A model generated the notes under the pieces. It was not told the DNA's origin and did not search any database. It saw nothing but the letters and a program-made list of their open reading frames with translations. From Azolla caroliniana (taxonomy: Eukaryota > Polypodiophyta), in the NCBI GenBank assembly GCA_043228905.1, contig JBHGNT010000011.1, forward strand, positions 9,548,001 through 9,612,000: DNA of 64,000 bases. Direction: 5' to 3'. A program made the translations under genes and the position numbers. Of this stretch, positions 44,206 to 56,266 are shown one piece after another (within the stretch, counting starts at the first letter, position 1; every line of letters starts with the position of its first letter).

Positions 44206-45942
44206 ATGTATAGAATTTCAATTGCATATGCAATTGCAATTCGGCTCGGATCATCCAACCGAAGGCAAAGGTTTCACCGACTCTAATTCTCTCACTCTAT
44301 CTTTGTCTTGTGATTAAACAATACATTATCTGTCTTACTTGCTTAATGTTTGCTTGTTCCTATCTAGATCCTTATACATATTTTGCACTAATATACCAAG
44401 GCACCATATAATGCCATCACTATGCACCCTATACTTGGGCACACACAAATGGTTAAAATGACTACACATTAACACATACATGCAACTTCACACATTTGTG
44501 CAAATACCCAAATATCCATGTACGCTTAAATGCACATTGACACTTATTACACGTAGATCAAATATCAATACAAGTGATATCATGTGCACTTTTGCATATA
44601 AGGTATAGGCACAAATAAATCTAACATATACTCTTGGATTCAATACTCAATGCATGATAACACACACATTGTAACAAGAAGTGTACATACATTCATAATC
44701 TCTCATACACTATTATTATACAAGCACACAATAAAGAGGGAAGACATAACACCTCTACATCCATCTATATACATGTTCTTTTCGGCAATTCGAAGTGCTC
44801 CGCCTATTGGCGGACAAAAAATTACTTTCACGCCATCATACACATTCAACTTTGATCCAATTTAAAGACATGTCCTTCAATCTAATGTTACCGAGTTCAA
44901 GAACTTCTGATTTCCATGACAATGTTATTGATTGTCGTGATCCTGCTTGTCGTCTAGTAAATTATGCTTGAAGGCCATGTTTCCAGTAAATTATTGGTTG
45001 TGATCGTCTTGCCATAAAGATTAACACGCTTTCGAAAAAAACATAAAAAAGTAAAATATCTAGCATGCGAGACACAATAGATTCACCAATCGAAAATGCA
45101 TTGTATACTTTTTCTTAAAAATTTCGATACTGGACCAACCTACTAAATGCAAATTGAAGCAAAACAATTATTGTATCATTGACAAGTATCATGTCGTGAG
45201 AACAAGCAACATTGACTATGAGTAATAGAAACAAGGATGATCAAGAGCAACCATTGATGTTCTAATTTTGAGCAATGACAACTAGCATATGAGACAACAT
45301 GTTTCTTTTGAAAATTGGTGTTTTAAAATCTTGTAGCAAATAAACACCTCTTATTTCTTGTCTCTAAAAAAATTGTTTTCCCATTTTTTAACTTGCCATG
45401 GTGTTCATAACACCAACAATGTGTTACTAAGTTTCTCCCCACAACCATCGAACCTCTAGTCATCCCTCAAATGCAATAACTTTTTACTCCTAGTTTTCAC
45501 ACATAGGGTTTATACATGGATCCTACAACCTTGCACATAACCCTAAGACTTTGTACTTATGTGCAATTCCCATGTTCAACTACCATTGTCATCACAAATG
45601 GGGCGTAATCTAATAGTGCTTCTATGATAATAGGGGTTAATGTGACCAATTCATAACCAACAACTTCATAAGCATGATTTTTATTCAATATGGTATTTAT
45701 TCTACAACAATAGGGCTCATTCAATTTATCCTAAATTTGAAGTTGTTTTATATACGCTTTCTTTCCCTTATCTCTTATTTTACATACTTTAAAGATTGTT
45801 AAGGTCTTGTTTATTTATACACGCTTGAATTTTTTTAAATCTTTTTTCTCCCCACAAATGTGATAGACTTGTGTTTTGTAAGTTACTTGCAATTTGTTAG
45901 CACTCACATACATACACATGATACATGCATAAAGATTAATTT
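44206..45942. other. AT-rich DNA without recognised genes
   Basis: Only short frames. A perfect 18-bp palindrome CAATTGCATATGCAATTG lies at 44219-44236 beside the end of copia G. Many ACACAC/CATAC-rich stretches occur around 44400-44720. Confidence 0.4.
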
Positions 45943-46138
45943 ATAGGTCATTGTGTTGATCAAAATTGCTGAAGACATCAAATATGATGACTTGCCTAAT
46001 CAGCCTATGCGCAATCAACTTAAATTATTGCTTCTAAGGGATGGTCTCAATGATTCAAACTCTCTTTATCGCTACTTGCTATACAACTTTTATTTCACAA
46101 ATGGCTTAAATCATGAGGCTCGTATTGGCCAGTGATGA
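45943..46138 (+). CDS. Possible terminal exon of a host gene
   Basis: An acceptor-like TTAATTTATAG precedes GTCATTGTG at 45946. From there an open frame of about 62 codons reads LIKIAEDIKYDDLPNQPMRN, QLKLLLLRDGLNDSNSLYRY and LLYNFYFTNGLNHEARIGQ, then TGA. It is one of the few stretches in this 5-kb gap with protein-like composition (amphipathic helices, balanced residues) and is followed by T-rich sequence like a plant 3' UTR. I do not recognise the protein and found no upstream exon. It may be an isolated gene fragment. Confidence 0.3.
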
Positions 46139-48479
46139 AGGGCACAAGTTTATAGCTATAGGTACCTACTTATATTAAGTAGTCAGTTTGAAAGGATATG
46201 TACGTAGTCTCATATTCTTGAATTTGGTTGGAGGGTGATTCTCTTATCTATGTATAAGCCACTTTGTATAGTCTTTCTGTAATAATCTCTCCTAATTTAT
46301 GGGAAAGTAGCTTCTTTTAAATAAATAAAAATTCATGATTGATACCAAGTTGTATTAGCAAATATTAAGGTGCAATTCATTATTTATCAAATGTTGTTTA
46401 GACTTTCACATATACATGTCATCTCATTTAAAAGTGTATGAGATCAATTTGTATCTTTTCACAAATAAAGCAATAGATTGCCTCTTAATTGACTTTAGAA
46501 TTTCTTCAAAGTTGAATGGATTGCTTTAAGAAAAGATTTTTTGAGGAATGTATGTTATTTAATAATATTAAAGAGTACATATGCCCTAGAAAGTTAGATT
46601 AAAACACATTTTAGTGGGAAATTTGTATATAGTCACGACAATTTCAACGCAAAGACTCCTTTTATCAATTATGATTGATACAAATTTCAGTCTCTTCTTT
46701 CTACCTCCAAATTTTGTGTTTTTGGATATTTTCTTATTGTTTGATTATTTCCCTTTTTCCTATTTTAAAAAATTATTCTACAAGTTTGTCATTTCCCCAT
46801 GTCAATCTTCTGAAGATAGATAGGAAATTTCTTTGCTTTTATATAAAGAACTTAATTTATTGATGATTGATAATGTTTACTTGGTGATGCCAAAAGCTGT
46901 ATTCGATCTATCTCTTATATGCATGATGGGAAAAATATTCCTTGCTCCAATTACTTAAATATGCTTATATATCAAAACTTTAAATTTGGAAGCACATTAG
47001 GCCATTTGTAGATTTAATAATAAGACATGTTAATGAATTGACATCATCACTATTAAATTTGCAACTTGGATTCTTGAAACATTGGGCCTTATTAAAATTT
47101 TGATATGTCAATTGCATCAACTTTCCAAAGGAATCCAATGATGATTGCCAATAATCCCTTCAAGATATATAACCAACTACAAATGCCCAAATATGTCACA
47201 CAAATATGCAAAAAAAAACATAATGTTTTTGCTATACACCAAATAAAGAATAAAGAGAAACATTAGTCTTAGAACGACGTGTCTTTGATTCCATAGCTAC
47301 TTTTGTAATGGAACAATGATAATGATTTAACTGCATGAGATTTTATTCATGTTTTAATTTCATTTTAATGTCATAATTGAACATGTTGACAACATAATCA
47401 CTAGGGATTGGATAACTGGACACAATAAAAAGAGATTGGATACTTCGTATGTATAGAGATTTACCTACATATTATTTATAGGAATGTTTCTTTGTATCAT
47501 GTAATATAGTGAATCACCACTTTTCAACAATTATTCGGAAATACATTTGAGCATAATGACAACAAAACACTATAGTCATCAAATATCAAGAATGTATCAT
47601 AGATATGCACTTATATCAATAAGAAAAAAAACAAGAAAAATGTCAATATCGTTCCAATCAACAAGACTTTCTATATTGTTTATGGTTGTTTTTTTATGAA
47701 TAGCGCATGTATCGAAAGATTATGAGAATCACTTTTCCCATAGTAGAAATATAACCATGAGCAACGAGCTTTTGAAACATGATCTTTAGAGCTCAAATTG
47801 CCCACAAGTATTCTCTAACTAAAGCCACTACCACGAGAGAGTGTGGTGGAGCACCTACTCCCAAAATAAAGTCTTCAAGCCAACAACTTTGACATCAATA
47901 ACAATAATGTCGAAACTCATGTATAAAATTCAATGCAACTTCAATTACGGGGTGACAAAACACTTCTTAAATAGTTTATGGAATGGATAGAATATTAGAA
48001 TAGATGTTTTATCGTCCATGAAGAGGCCAAATTTGACCTATGGAACCAAATCAACGTATCATCTTGTACGAGGGTAATTATTACTCTATAATAAACACTT
48101 TCCACGTGAAAATAATGTGCACACATTTGTGCTCACCCTTCTTGGTGAACATTTGAATATGGAACTTACATTATCATGCATGCCTAACAACTCATCATAT
48201 TTCTTGCAAATTACCTTCTACTCTAAGTATGTGATAAGTGATATTCATCTTCCACTAGGTTCTCATTACATACCTTGCAAATCTTCATATTCGGATAATA
48301 ATGTCATTATGGTACTACGACACCTAACTTGTGTGAGCAAGTTCGAAGAAGTGTTGAGTATCTCCTAGAGTCAAGGCTCATGGGGGTAGTGCTGTGATTG
48401 GATAAGTTTTGGCATTTTTACCTTGTATTGACCCGACAATGCGAGTTAATATTTACACCTACAATTCTGCTACAAATGC
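46139..48479. other. AT-rich DNA without recognised genes
   Basis: Strongly AT-rich with no repeats or long frames that look coding. The 83-codon frame at 48117-48368 has random-like composition and I do not support it. Confidence 0.4.
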
Positions 48480-48680
48480 TCTACATTCTAATGGCATTTC
48501 GACCTTTATAATTCTTTCCAAACCCACTCCTTTGTACAATGTCAAAGGTTTTCTTGAAGTCGATTTTTCCATGATAACTTAATTTAACCAAATTATTGAT
48601 AGTTGAATGTTTTAGTCTAAAGATTGCAGCCTTGGCTAAGTCCTCCTTTGTGATGATGTTCTGCCCATGAGTGTCATGGA
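48480..48680 (-). pseudogene. Possible LINE RT fragment
   Basis: The minus strand reads NIITKEDLAKAAIFRLKHST and KIDFKKTFDIVQRSGFGKN. This resembles the start of a non-LTR RT, where a D-F-x-K-A-F-D motif is typical. Too short for certainty, and no other LINE segment adjoins it. Confidence 0.3.
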
Positions 48681-48929
48681 TGAGTAAAATAGAGCAGAAT
48701 CAAGATGAGATTAAATACTAAGAGAGACAAGAGAACAAGAACTCAACTTATGCTTCCATAATTGGTGTTGTTCATCTTGATTGGAATCAAGGTGCACCCA
48801 AGTATTTATACAAGAAGGTGGAGGTATGCATGAAACCTAGGAATATTCTAGAGAATGCATAAAAGCAAGAAAACTTTTAGTGTTCAATATACAATGCATC
48901 AAGTTGAATTTTATACAAGGATGCCCGGG

Positions 48930-48951
48930 TGGATGTAGCTCAATTGGTAAG
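48930..48951 (+). repeat. tRNA-like SINE head cut by copia H
   Basis: GGATGTAGCTCAATTGGTAAG contains a pol III A box (48936-48947) and ends exactly where the copia H LTR starts. The rest of the SINE is not seen nearby. Confidence 0.45.
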
Positions 48952-49844
48952 TGTTGAGAATCAAACTCAACTTCCCCAATGATATGCTTTCACACTAGCA
49001 ATGGACACACTAGGCTAGTTTTGTAAATAATAGAAAGGGCAGTTCCCTAGACTAGTTGGTATTTAAACCAACCTTTTGTAACTTAGTTACTATTGGATGT
49101 AATTTTATCTTTCACTAATATAGCTTCATGTTCTAAGCTCTCTCCCTCTTTTCTTGTCTTACGTACACTCACACACAGTTCTCTTCCGCTACACAATATT
49201 ACCTGCACTTTCCATTTCTGTGCTGGTATCAAAGGATGTGGTTTTCTGATCAAGCTTATTCAAATGTGTTGTGCTACACACCGATGATCAACAGAATCAG
49301 TTCAACAACAAAGGAGAAAATGACACCATGAACACTTAGATGGGAAGCGCTCTTCCTATGAAGAAGCTCGATAGGACAAATTTTGTATCTTGGGAATACA
49401 AGATGTATCAATACCTTGTCGAATAAGTTTATTGGAGCTATATCAAAGGAGCTCACGAAAACCAACCCAACCTAGCACATGTCAACCACCCAGCATGGGA
49501 ACAAGCGACCAGTCGTGTGTTGTATTGCCTTGCATCATGTGTTCATGATCACATGCTCGGCTATATTTGAGAGGCGAAAACGCCAAAGGAAGCTTGGGCC
49601 AAGCTCAAGAAAATCTTCGTAGTCAACACAGTTGCACGAAAACTCCAACTTCAATAGGAGTTAAACAATATGCAACAGAGGGACTTATCAATCACCAACT
49701 ATACCTTGAAGATCAAGGAACTATGTGATGCCTTGGGATTGATCAATGTCGTCATCGACGATGATGAAATAGAAAATATGCCTCGACAACCTAGCACCAC
49801 GATTCGGCACTATCAGATCGGCCATTCTTGCAAGGGAGAATCTA
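48952..49844 (+). mobile_element. Copia H remnant: LTR, primer site, gag
   Basis: The LTR starts TGTTGAGAATCAAACTC at 48952 and ends shortly before a mutated primer site TGGTATCAAAGG at 49225. Gag follows, and is cut at 49844 by LTR I. Its gag is a relative of copia J's, distinct from copia A and D. Confidence 0.65.
49320..49844 (+). pseudogene. gag: Copia H gag
   Basis: Readable in shifting frames against copia J gag: KLDRTNFVSWEYKMYQYLVE, YWSYIKGAHENQPNLAHVNH, CLASCVHDHMLGYI, AKTPKEAWAKLKKIF and LNNMQQRDLSITNYTLKIKE, ending SAILARENL at 49844. At least four stops are present. The protein would be the capsid of a Ty1/copia particle; the knuckle and pol are missing. Confidence 0.7.
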
Positions 49845-50174
49845 TGAGGAATCGTTCTCAACCACAACCAAGATCCAAACACACAATGGAAGAAACAGTA
49901 TAGAAATAGAGATTAATGCACTTACACAGGAATGAGACGACACAATATTTTAACGTGGAAAACCTCGAGAGGCAAAACCACGGGAGTTTGCAGACTCCGA
50001 ACAGGATCACTATAGGGGAGAGAAGCTAGAGTGAGAGACCTTGAGCTCAATATCTTCACCCACAGGCGGTTACAACAGACACAACTTCTTGTATCTCTCT
50101 CTCTCTCTCTCTCAAAGACTCTAGATACAAGAATGATCAATCAACTCGCATTACAAAGTTAGGTTATTGCTTAT
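49845..50174 (-). repeat. LTR I, left part (split by copia J)
   Basis: Oriented minus. CGTGG..CCACG lies at 49954-49982 and (CT)n at 50094-50114. Its right part continues at 56703-56903 after copia J. The sequence across the junction forms TATATAAG, a TATA box, so J inserted in the core promoter. No matching target duplication was found for LTR I itself. Confidence 0.6.
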
Positions 50175-50528
50175 TGTTAAGAATTAGGTAATTAAGCAAG
50201 GATTAATTATTACCTAATTATGTAATTAACTTAAGCAGAAGATTAAATTATATGTGTGTGTGTGTATGTGAGAGGAAGAGAGAGAGGAAGTTAACACTTA
50301 TGAACAATGAGACAAGATGGGGGATGATTAACTATATTAAAACGCATCGTCAAATACAAAAATACCCACAATGAGGTATATATACATCTCATGTGCAAAG
50401 GTGCGCATGTGTGAGTAGAATATAGGTACAAACGTGTAAGTCCTATATTAAATGAACATGGAGTGGAGGATCTACAATGTATCCCACTCAAGTACAAAAT
50501 CCTATTTAAGGCTTTAAGGTCAACATAC
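50175..50528 (-). repeat. Copia J 3' LTR, left part
   Basis: It matches 56267-56625 of the 5' LTR (tgttaagaattaggtaatt against tgtcaagaattaggtaatt and onward) with roughly 95% identity. Confidence 0.9.
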
Positions 50529-53150
50529 CAAAACACGTTTGCGATTTTAGACAATTTTCAAAAACTTGATACACCAGTATGACATGTTTTAAATAGCATG
50601 TAAAATTTGCTAATTTTTTTAGATTTAACAAGTTTCAAAATGATAATTTCTAAAATTGAATAGTTTTTCAGTAAATGTTTAAATGTTGATGATTTTTCAG
50701 TAAATGTTTAAACCCTAACTTAAAGAAAATCACAATGGTTAACTCAAGGCACAAGTTAAGATTAATGGTTTCACCATCTTGATGAGATTAAGATTACATC
50801 TTTTGTTAGACTTGAAAATGTTTTAAGTATAAGAGGTAACATTGCAATCCTTAATGTCATCATCTATAAATTTTGTGCTCATTAACATCCATAAATTCAC
50901 AACTTAAGAAATGTAGACAATATTCCTAAACAATTTTGATAAATCCACAACTCCTAAAATGTAGATGATACTCATAAACTGTCAAAACTATCAAACTTTA
51001 GATGTGAACATTAATATATCAATTTGAACATATCACACAGTTATCAGGGTATCTACAATGTTATCCTCTTCTTCCTTTTGAGAATTCCCCTATAAAATTT
51101 GTGAAGTAAATGGCATTTGTGAGGTTCAATTACCATCAATACAATTATTAATGTTTTTTTGCTAATTAATGAAGCACATGTTCACCATAAGGTATCTTGT
51201 TGTGCAACATACATCTTTCCAGTATCGATATGTATCTTTTTCTCTTGTAAAAACATAGATTTCAGTATAATTTGAGTTCATGTTTAAAAAACCTATTTTA
51301 TTTGAAAAACAAGAAGTTTTTTAAATATGAACTTGATATGTTGTATCGAGTTGATGTAAAAAACAAAGCTTTGATCATAATTCCATACAATGTATTGAAT
51401 TCATGTTCAAAGTTTTTTTTACGGGATTTTAAACAAATTAATAATAATAAGTTGAGCTTGAGTGCATATAAAAACCAGATTTTTCTTCACAATTCGATAC
51501 AATGTATCGAGTTCATGTTTAAAGTATATTTTTCTAATTTTTTTTTCAATTTTTTTCGTGTTGAAAAGCTAACTTGTTTAAAGCTTTTCTAGGGGGTTTT
51601 GAAAAAAAAATGCTTTTTTTCTATTTATTTTGGTTTTTTGTTGTTTTTTTTAAACAAATTTTTGAGTTGTAATAAATGATAAAAAAACTAGAGTTTTCAT
51701 CACAAGCCGATACAATGTATCGAATTCATGTTTAAAATTATTTTTTTTCCATAAAACAAATTGAAAAAAAAATATTTGAAGAAAATTGAAAAAATTTAGA
51801 AAAAATTAGAAATATATACTTTAAACATGAACTCAATACATTGTATTGAATTGTGATGAAAAATCTAGTTTTTATATGAACTCAAGCTCAACTTATTATT
51901 ATTAATTTGTTTTAAATCCATTAAAAAAAACTTTAAACATGAATTCAATACATTGTATGGAATTATGATCAAAACTCTGTTATTTACATCAACTCGATAC
52001 AACATATGAAAGAGGTTCATGTTTAAAAATCTTCTTGTTTTTCAAATAAAAGAGGTTTTTTTAAACATGAACTTAAATTATACTGAAATCTATGTTTTTA
52101 CAAGAGAAAAAGATACATATCGATACTGCAAAGATGTATGTTGCATAACAAGATACCTTATGGTGAACATGTGCATCATTGATTAACAAAAAACCATTAA
52201 TAATTGTGTTGATGGTAATTGAACCTTGCAAATGTCATTTACATTGTCTATAAAGTATTCTCGTGGTTCTCAATGACCACTTCAAGCACTTAATGTTGAT
52301 CTTCATAGTTTGGTTCATCTACAATAGAGAAACATTTATGTGGAACAAAGGATGACAACACGAGCATAACTCAGGTGACAAGGAAGCTTGCAAGAACTCA
52401 AGGTGGGGATATTAATAACTACACGTGTAGATGGCCATGAGCTAGGGTACCAATTCTGCATTGGTAAAGTTTTGGACGTGATGATGCATTAAACCTTTGT
52501 AATACATCTATCATTGACATTAGTTAGGTGGATATCATTGTGTATGACTTTACAGTGACAAAAGTTGGATGTTTAAGGACAACAACGATATACATAATAA
52601 AAGAGATATTACCAAGTCTAGAAGATATCTCAAATTGAAGGTGAAGAAGATTCACTGCACACAATTTGGAGACACCATTTGGTGAAAACAATGATTTGAT
52701 TGGTACATTTGAAACTGAGGAGGAAGAGTCACAATTGTATATTATCTATAGTAGTGATTCTCATGAAAAGAATGATAATATATATGCAAATAACTCCCAA
52801 ATGTATTTGTTGTGCAAGTATGTGTAACAAATTTAGACAACATTTTATCGAATGAAATAAAAACGTTCATTGTTTTGAAATCCTCTACATTTGATTTCTT
52901 TAAGATCTAAAACTTATTAGTTGTCATTTTTCTTTAAAAATACACAAAGTTACTTTTCGTATTTGACCAAAATTTGGCATTTTTCAATTTTACCAAATGG
53001 TGAAATTTTCAACTTTTTCATCAAGTTTTAGAGAACATGTGATACCAATATCAAGGTGTTTTGTGAAATGGCAAAAAAAAACCCAAAATCAAACGGAATA
53101 TTCCTTATCCTTCCACTTGTGCCCGATCCTTCCACTTGTGAACGCGAACG
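50529..53150. mobile_element. Insertion K in the copia J 3' LTR
   Basis: About 2.6 kb splits the LTR. The ends look like diverged terminal inverted repeats: left AAAACTTGATACACCAGTAT and the complement of the right end near 53050 (ACCTTGATATTGGTATCACA). Possible 9-bp flanking copies (caacatacc, gaacgtgtt) are too diverged to be sure. This would fit a non-autonomous Mutator-like or related DNA element. Its centre is a large foldback. A 60-codon acidic frame (ETPFGENNDLIGTFETEEEE, about 52660-52830) is of unknown origin. Confidence 0.5.
51085..52265. repeat. Long inverted repeat (foldback) in insertion K
   Basis: The left arm, about 51085-51550, is the reverse complement of the right arm, about 51795-52265, at roughly 85-90% identity (for example ttcaattaccatcaataca at 51124 against tgtgttgatggtaattgaa at 52206). 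The arms contain repeated CGATACAATGTATCG palindromes. The loop is about 245 bp of A/T-rich sequence with one more copy of that motif at 51708. Confidence 0.9.
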
Positions 53151-53236
53151 TGTTCTAACTAGATTCTATCTAGGTAACTACTAAGTTACATGTGTTGACT
53201 AGCTAACTAACTCTAGTTGAGCTTGATATCTCAACA
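53151..53236 (-). repeat. Copia J 3' LTR, right part
   Basis: It resumes ctaactagattctatctagg and ends gatatctcaaca, as in the 5' LTR. A purine tract on the minus strand (GAGCTTGAGGGGGTG) borders it at 53237-53251. Confidence 0.85.
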
Positions 53237-53251
53237 CACCCCCTCAAGCTC

Positions 53252-53949
53252 AAGTGTGAGGTGTCTGACATCCGGTTTTTCTTTCGGCGTTGTCCGTCTT
53301 TCGATGTCAGCTTCTGTGTGACTTTCGGCATCGGCATTTTCGTGGCTACAATCTCAGTTCCTTCCCCTCAAGCCTGTGAGGAAAGCTTGGGTTGACTGCT
53401 CTCAACCATCATGGGTCACGAGCCACTTCTGTAGAGCTCTCGGGCTCTTGTTCGGCCGCTACCTTCATCGCAAAAGGCATAATGAAGGGCCATATACTCG
53501 TTGTAGCTGAGCTGAGCGATGGGGTTCTTCTCTCTAAATGACCCTCAAAGTTTTTCTCTTGTCGATGTGAGTGCCTTCTTCACTCCGGGTGTCTGCATGA
53601 TGGGTACACCAAATTCACTATCTAGTGAGGGAGCCGACACATCTGAATCACTATCGTCGGGATGGTCGACTTCATGTTCGGGCATCTTACCTTTGCCTTT
53701 GTCCGATTTCAGACTTGGCCGCGACGTCCTTTGGTCGCTTGAAGGCTCGTGTGGTCCGCTTAGCTCTGTAGATCTTGGATTGTCCTTGGTAAAGGACTTG
53801 TCTGAATATCGTCCTCCGAGTTGACATTCAACTCTTCCTCAGTTGAGTCAAGTGGAGCCGAATCGGGCTTATACCAAGATGTTGATTCGTCGAAGACCAC
53901 ATCTCGACTCACCCGAACCGGTCGAGTCAAAGGGTTATATCACTTGTAT
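53252..53949 (-). pseudogene. pol: Copia J integrase tail and deletion scar
   Basis: The minus strand has an acidic linker (DVDSSKTTSR-like region, EEELNVNSEDDIQTSPL) and then MKVAAEQEPESSTEVARDP, the short segment that normally precedes RT, at about 53420-53480. After it the sequence passes directly to the purine tract. All RT and RNase H coding is absent. Several frame changes make the exact deletion points uncertain. Confidence 0.6.
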
Positions 53950-55262
53950 GCCTTTTTCTCGGACAAGTATACTACGAGGATACATTTCTCTAACTTCACG
54001 TCGGACTTCGGTCAGTGTTCGTTCGGGATGTGTACCTTCGCAATGCTTCCGAACACTTTGAGGTGCGACAGGATCGACTTCCTTCCGACAAGGAGTTCGT
54101 ATGGAGTTAGCTCATGTATTCCATTGGTGCTGCATCGATTCATGGATGCCACTTCGGCCCAAAAGAAGTTCAGCATGTGCTTCTCATGCATCATGGCACG
54201 TGCTATCTCGAGTATATACCGATTCTTCCTTTCGGCGACTCCATTTTGTTCGGGTGTGTGTCGGCACTAGAATTCGCTCCAAATGTCTTCACCTTGGAGG
54301 TACGAGATGAATTTGTCGAAGAATGACTGCTTTCCTCCATCCGATCGTGGGCATCGAATGTAGCGACCAGTTTCTTTTTCCACTTGGCCCTTCAACTTTC
54401 GAAAGTGGGGGAGCACTTCGCACTTCTTCTTTATTGGGAAGATCCACGTGTAGCGCGAGTAGTCGTCGATGAAGATGACATAGTATCGGTATCCGCCGAT
54501 CGTTGACATTTGGGCCAGTCCCCAGACATCTGAGTGTATGACGTCGAGGAGGCCTTTGCTTACGTAGCTCTCCTTCGGAAATGGGAGTCAGTGTTTTTTT
54601 GCCGAGTTGACATGCTTCGCATACTCAGTCGACTCGTTTCGACTCGAATGCTAGAAGTCCAATGACGACTCCCTTTGATTGCATGACTCAGAGCCATTGG
54701 AGGTTCCAATTCTCTTGTACCACAACTCGATGTCGGTGTCAACTTTGAGGCCTTTAGCATAGATGGCCGATTTCGCCTCGTTCGAATCGAGAATGAACAT
54801 TCCACCATCTCTCCGTCCTTTAGCTATGAGTTAGCCATATTTCTCGATGAACCATCATTCGTTGTTGAAATGAACTTGCATGCCTTGCTCCACGATTTGG
54901 CCTACGGACACCGAATTATTTGTTATTGTGTACACATGCAAGACATTCTTGATGCAATTGTTTTGGCCCTCAATTCTGAATGGACCGTTGCTGATGTGTC
55001 GAATGGGATGTGTGGTGTCGTCTCCCATCTCTATGACACCGGGTCGATCAGGTGTGTGCAAATCATTGAACCACTCTTCGTAGGATGTCATGTGATGTAA
55101 GGCGCCGAAATCAATGAACCACACGTCTTCCGAGTTGGAGGTGCTTTTGGAGTCAAAGGCCGTCATAGAGTTCACTCTATGTCTCATTACGAATAGCCCA
55201 CCATAGTCGTCATATTCGGAGTTGGTGGCGTAATTTGTGAGTTGTCGACTTGTGGAAGCCAA
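53950..55262 (-). pseudogene. pol: Copia J protease, GAG-pre-integrase and integrase
   Basis: Protease region: VWFIDFGALHHMTSYEEWF (D-F-G where D-S-G is usual, 55115), and GDDTTHPIRHISNGPFRIEG. GAG-pre-integrase lies at 54560-54850 in other frames. Integrase core: GYRYYVIFIDDYSRYTWIFP (54490), RCPRSDGGKQSFFDKFISYL (54350), then MLNFFWAEVASMNRCSTNGI and LTPYELLVGRKSILSHLKVF (54012-54194). The aspartates are visible; frameshifts near 54200, 54530 and 54830 break the frame. Confidence 0.8.
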
Positions 55263-56097
55263 CTAGCTTCTTCTTTTTTGGCACTCCTCACGGTGGCCGA
55301 TTTTTCCGCAATAGTTACACATAGTGGGCCTCGTTTGCTGACCTTGTTCAACAAGGAAGCTCCCCCTTCTTCCGAAGGTTTCTCGATGGCTTCCGTCTTG
55401 TTGTTGAAGGTTTGAGTTCCCTTCGTGAGATGGGTCGAATCGACCTCTTCTACCGTTGTGACCTTGTCCCTCGGCCACCGTCCGAATTTGAGAAGAACAT
55501 TTGTCCTTCTGATGTCTTGGTCTTGGTTTGGACGTGGTTCTCTTTGACCAATAACATTGATTAGAGATCAAAGAACAGAGGGTTTTCTCTCGCCAAGATT
55601 GCCGTCCTCAACAAGTCGAATCGTTGTGTGAGGCCGCCCAAGCATACATGAACCATCTCATCTTCGTTGACGTTTATGTTGACGGAGCCAAGAGAGTCAA
55701 AAATGCTCTTGATCTTGGCGGTGTAGTTCGACACAGACATATCTTTTTGGAGAATGTTGTTCAACTCTTGTTGGAGTTCATGCTTTCGGGTAGTCGTGTT
55801 TGCGGCGAACATCTTCTTCAAGTTCTCCCACACCTCTTTAGGTGTCTTGATGTCTCGAATGTGTCTAAGCATGTGGTCGTGGACACATGTTGCCAAGCAA
55901 TTCATTACCCAACTCGCTCCTTGTTCCCACGTTGGGTAGTTGGCATTTGTGATGTTGGGTTTGTTTTCAAGTGCGTCGTTGATGTAGCTCCAATAGCCTT
56001 GGCCGACGAGGTATTGGTTCATCTTGTACTCCCAAGATGAATAATTGTTCCAGTCTAGTTTTTCACTAGGGAGCAAGCTATCCATTTTTGTGTTCAT
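55263..56097 (-). pseudogene. gag: Copia J gag with CCHC knuckle
   Basis: The ATG at 56097 (MNTKMDSLLPSEKLDWNNYS) opens 178 codons: WEYKMNQYLVGQGYWSYIND, CLATCVHDHMLRHIRDIKTP, TTTRKHELQQELNNILQKDM and VCLGGLTQRFDLLRTAILAR. After a frame change near 55565 an RG/RRG-rich stretch leads to the knuckle CNYCGKIGHREEC (C-x2-C-x4-H-x3-C; one residue shorter than the standard spacing). Long open parts suggest recent activity in trans. Confidence 0.85.
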
Positions 56098-56255
56098 GTT
56101 GTTTTAATGTCTTCCCTTTTGTCTGTTCTTCCTTTGTTCACGTACACGTGCTACGTTGCAGCACTACGGTAGCCGATAGCCGGATTTGTCGTCGTCGTCT
56201 CGAACACACAATCACGAAGAGTCGGGTGGGCTTAGTGGATGTGCTAAACCACACA

Positions 56256-56266
56256 CTCTGATACCA
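56256..56266 (-). other. Primer binding site of copia J
   Basis: Minus strand TGGTATCAGAG directly abuts the 5' LTR end at 56267; initiator-Met type. Confidence 0.85.

Noticed and set aside
48117-48368. 83-codon plus-strand protein
   Set aside because: No upstream signals, no motif, and composition as expected from AT-rich DNA.
48936-48951. Functional tRNA gene
   Set aside because: Only the D-arm/A-box half exists; no anticodon or T-arm follows.
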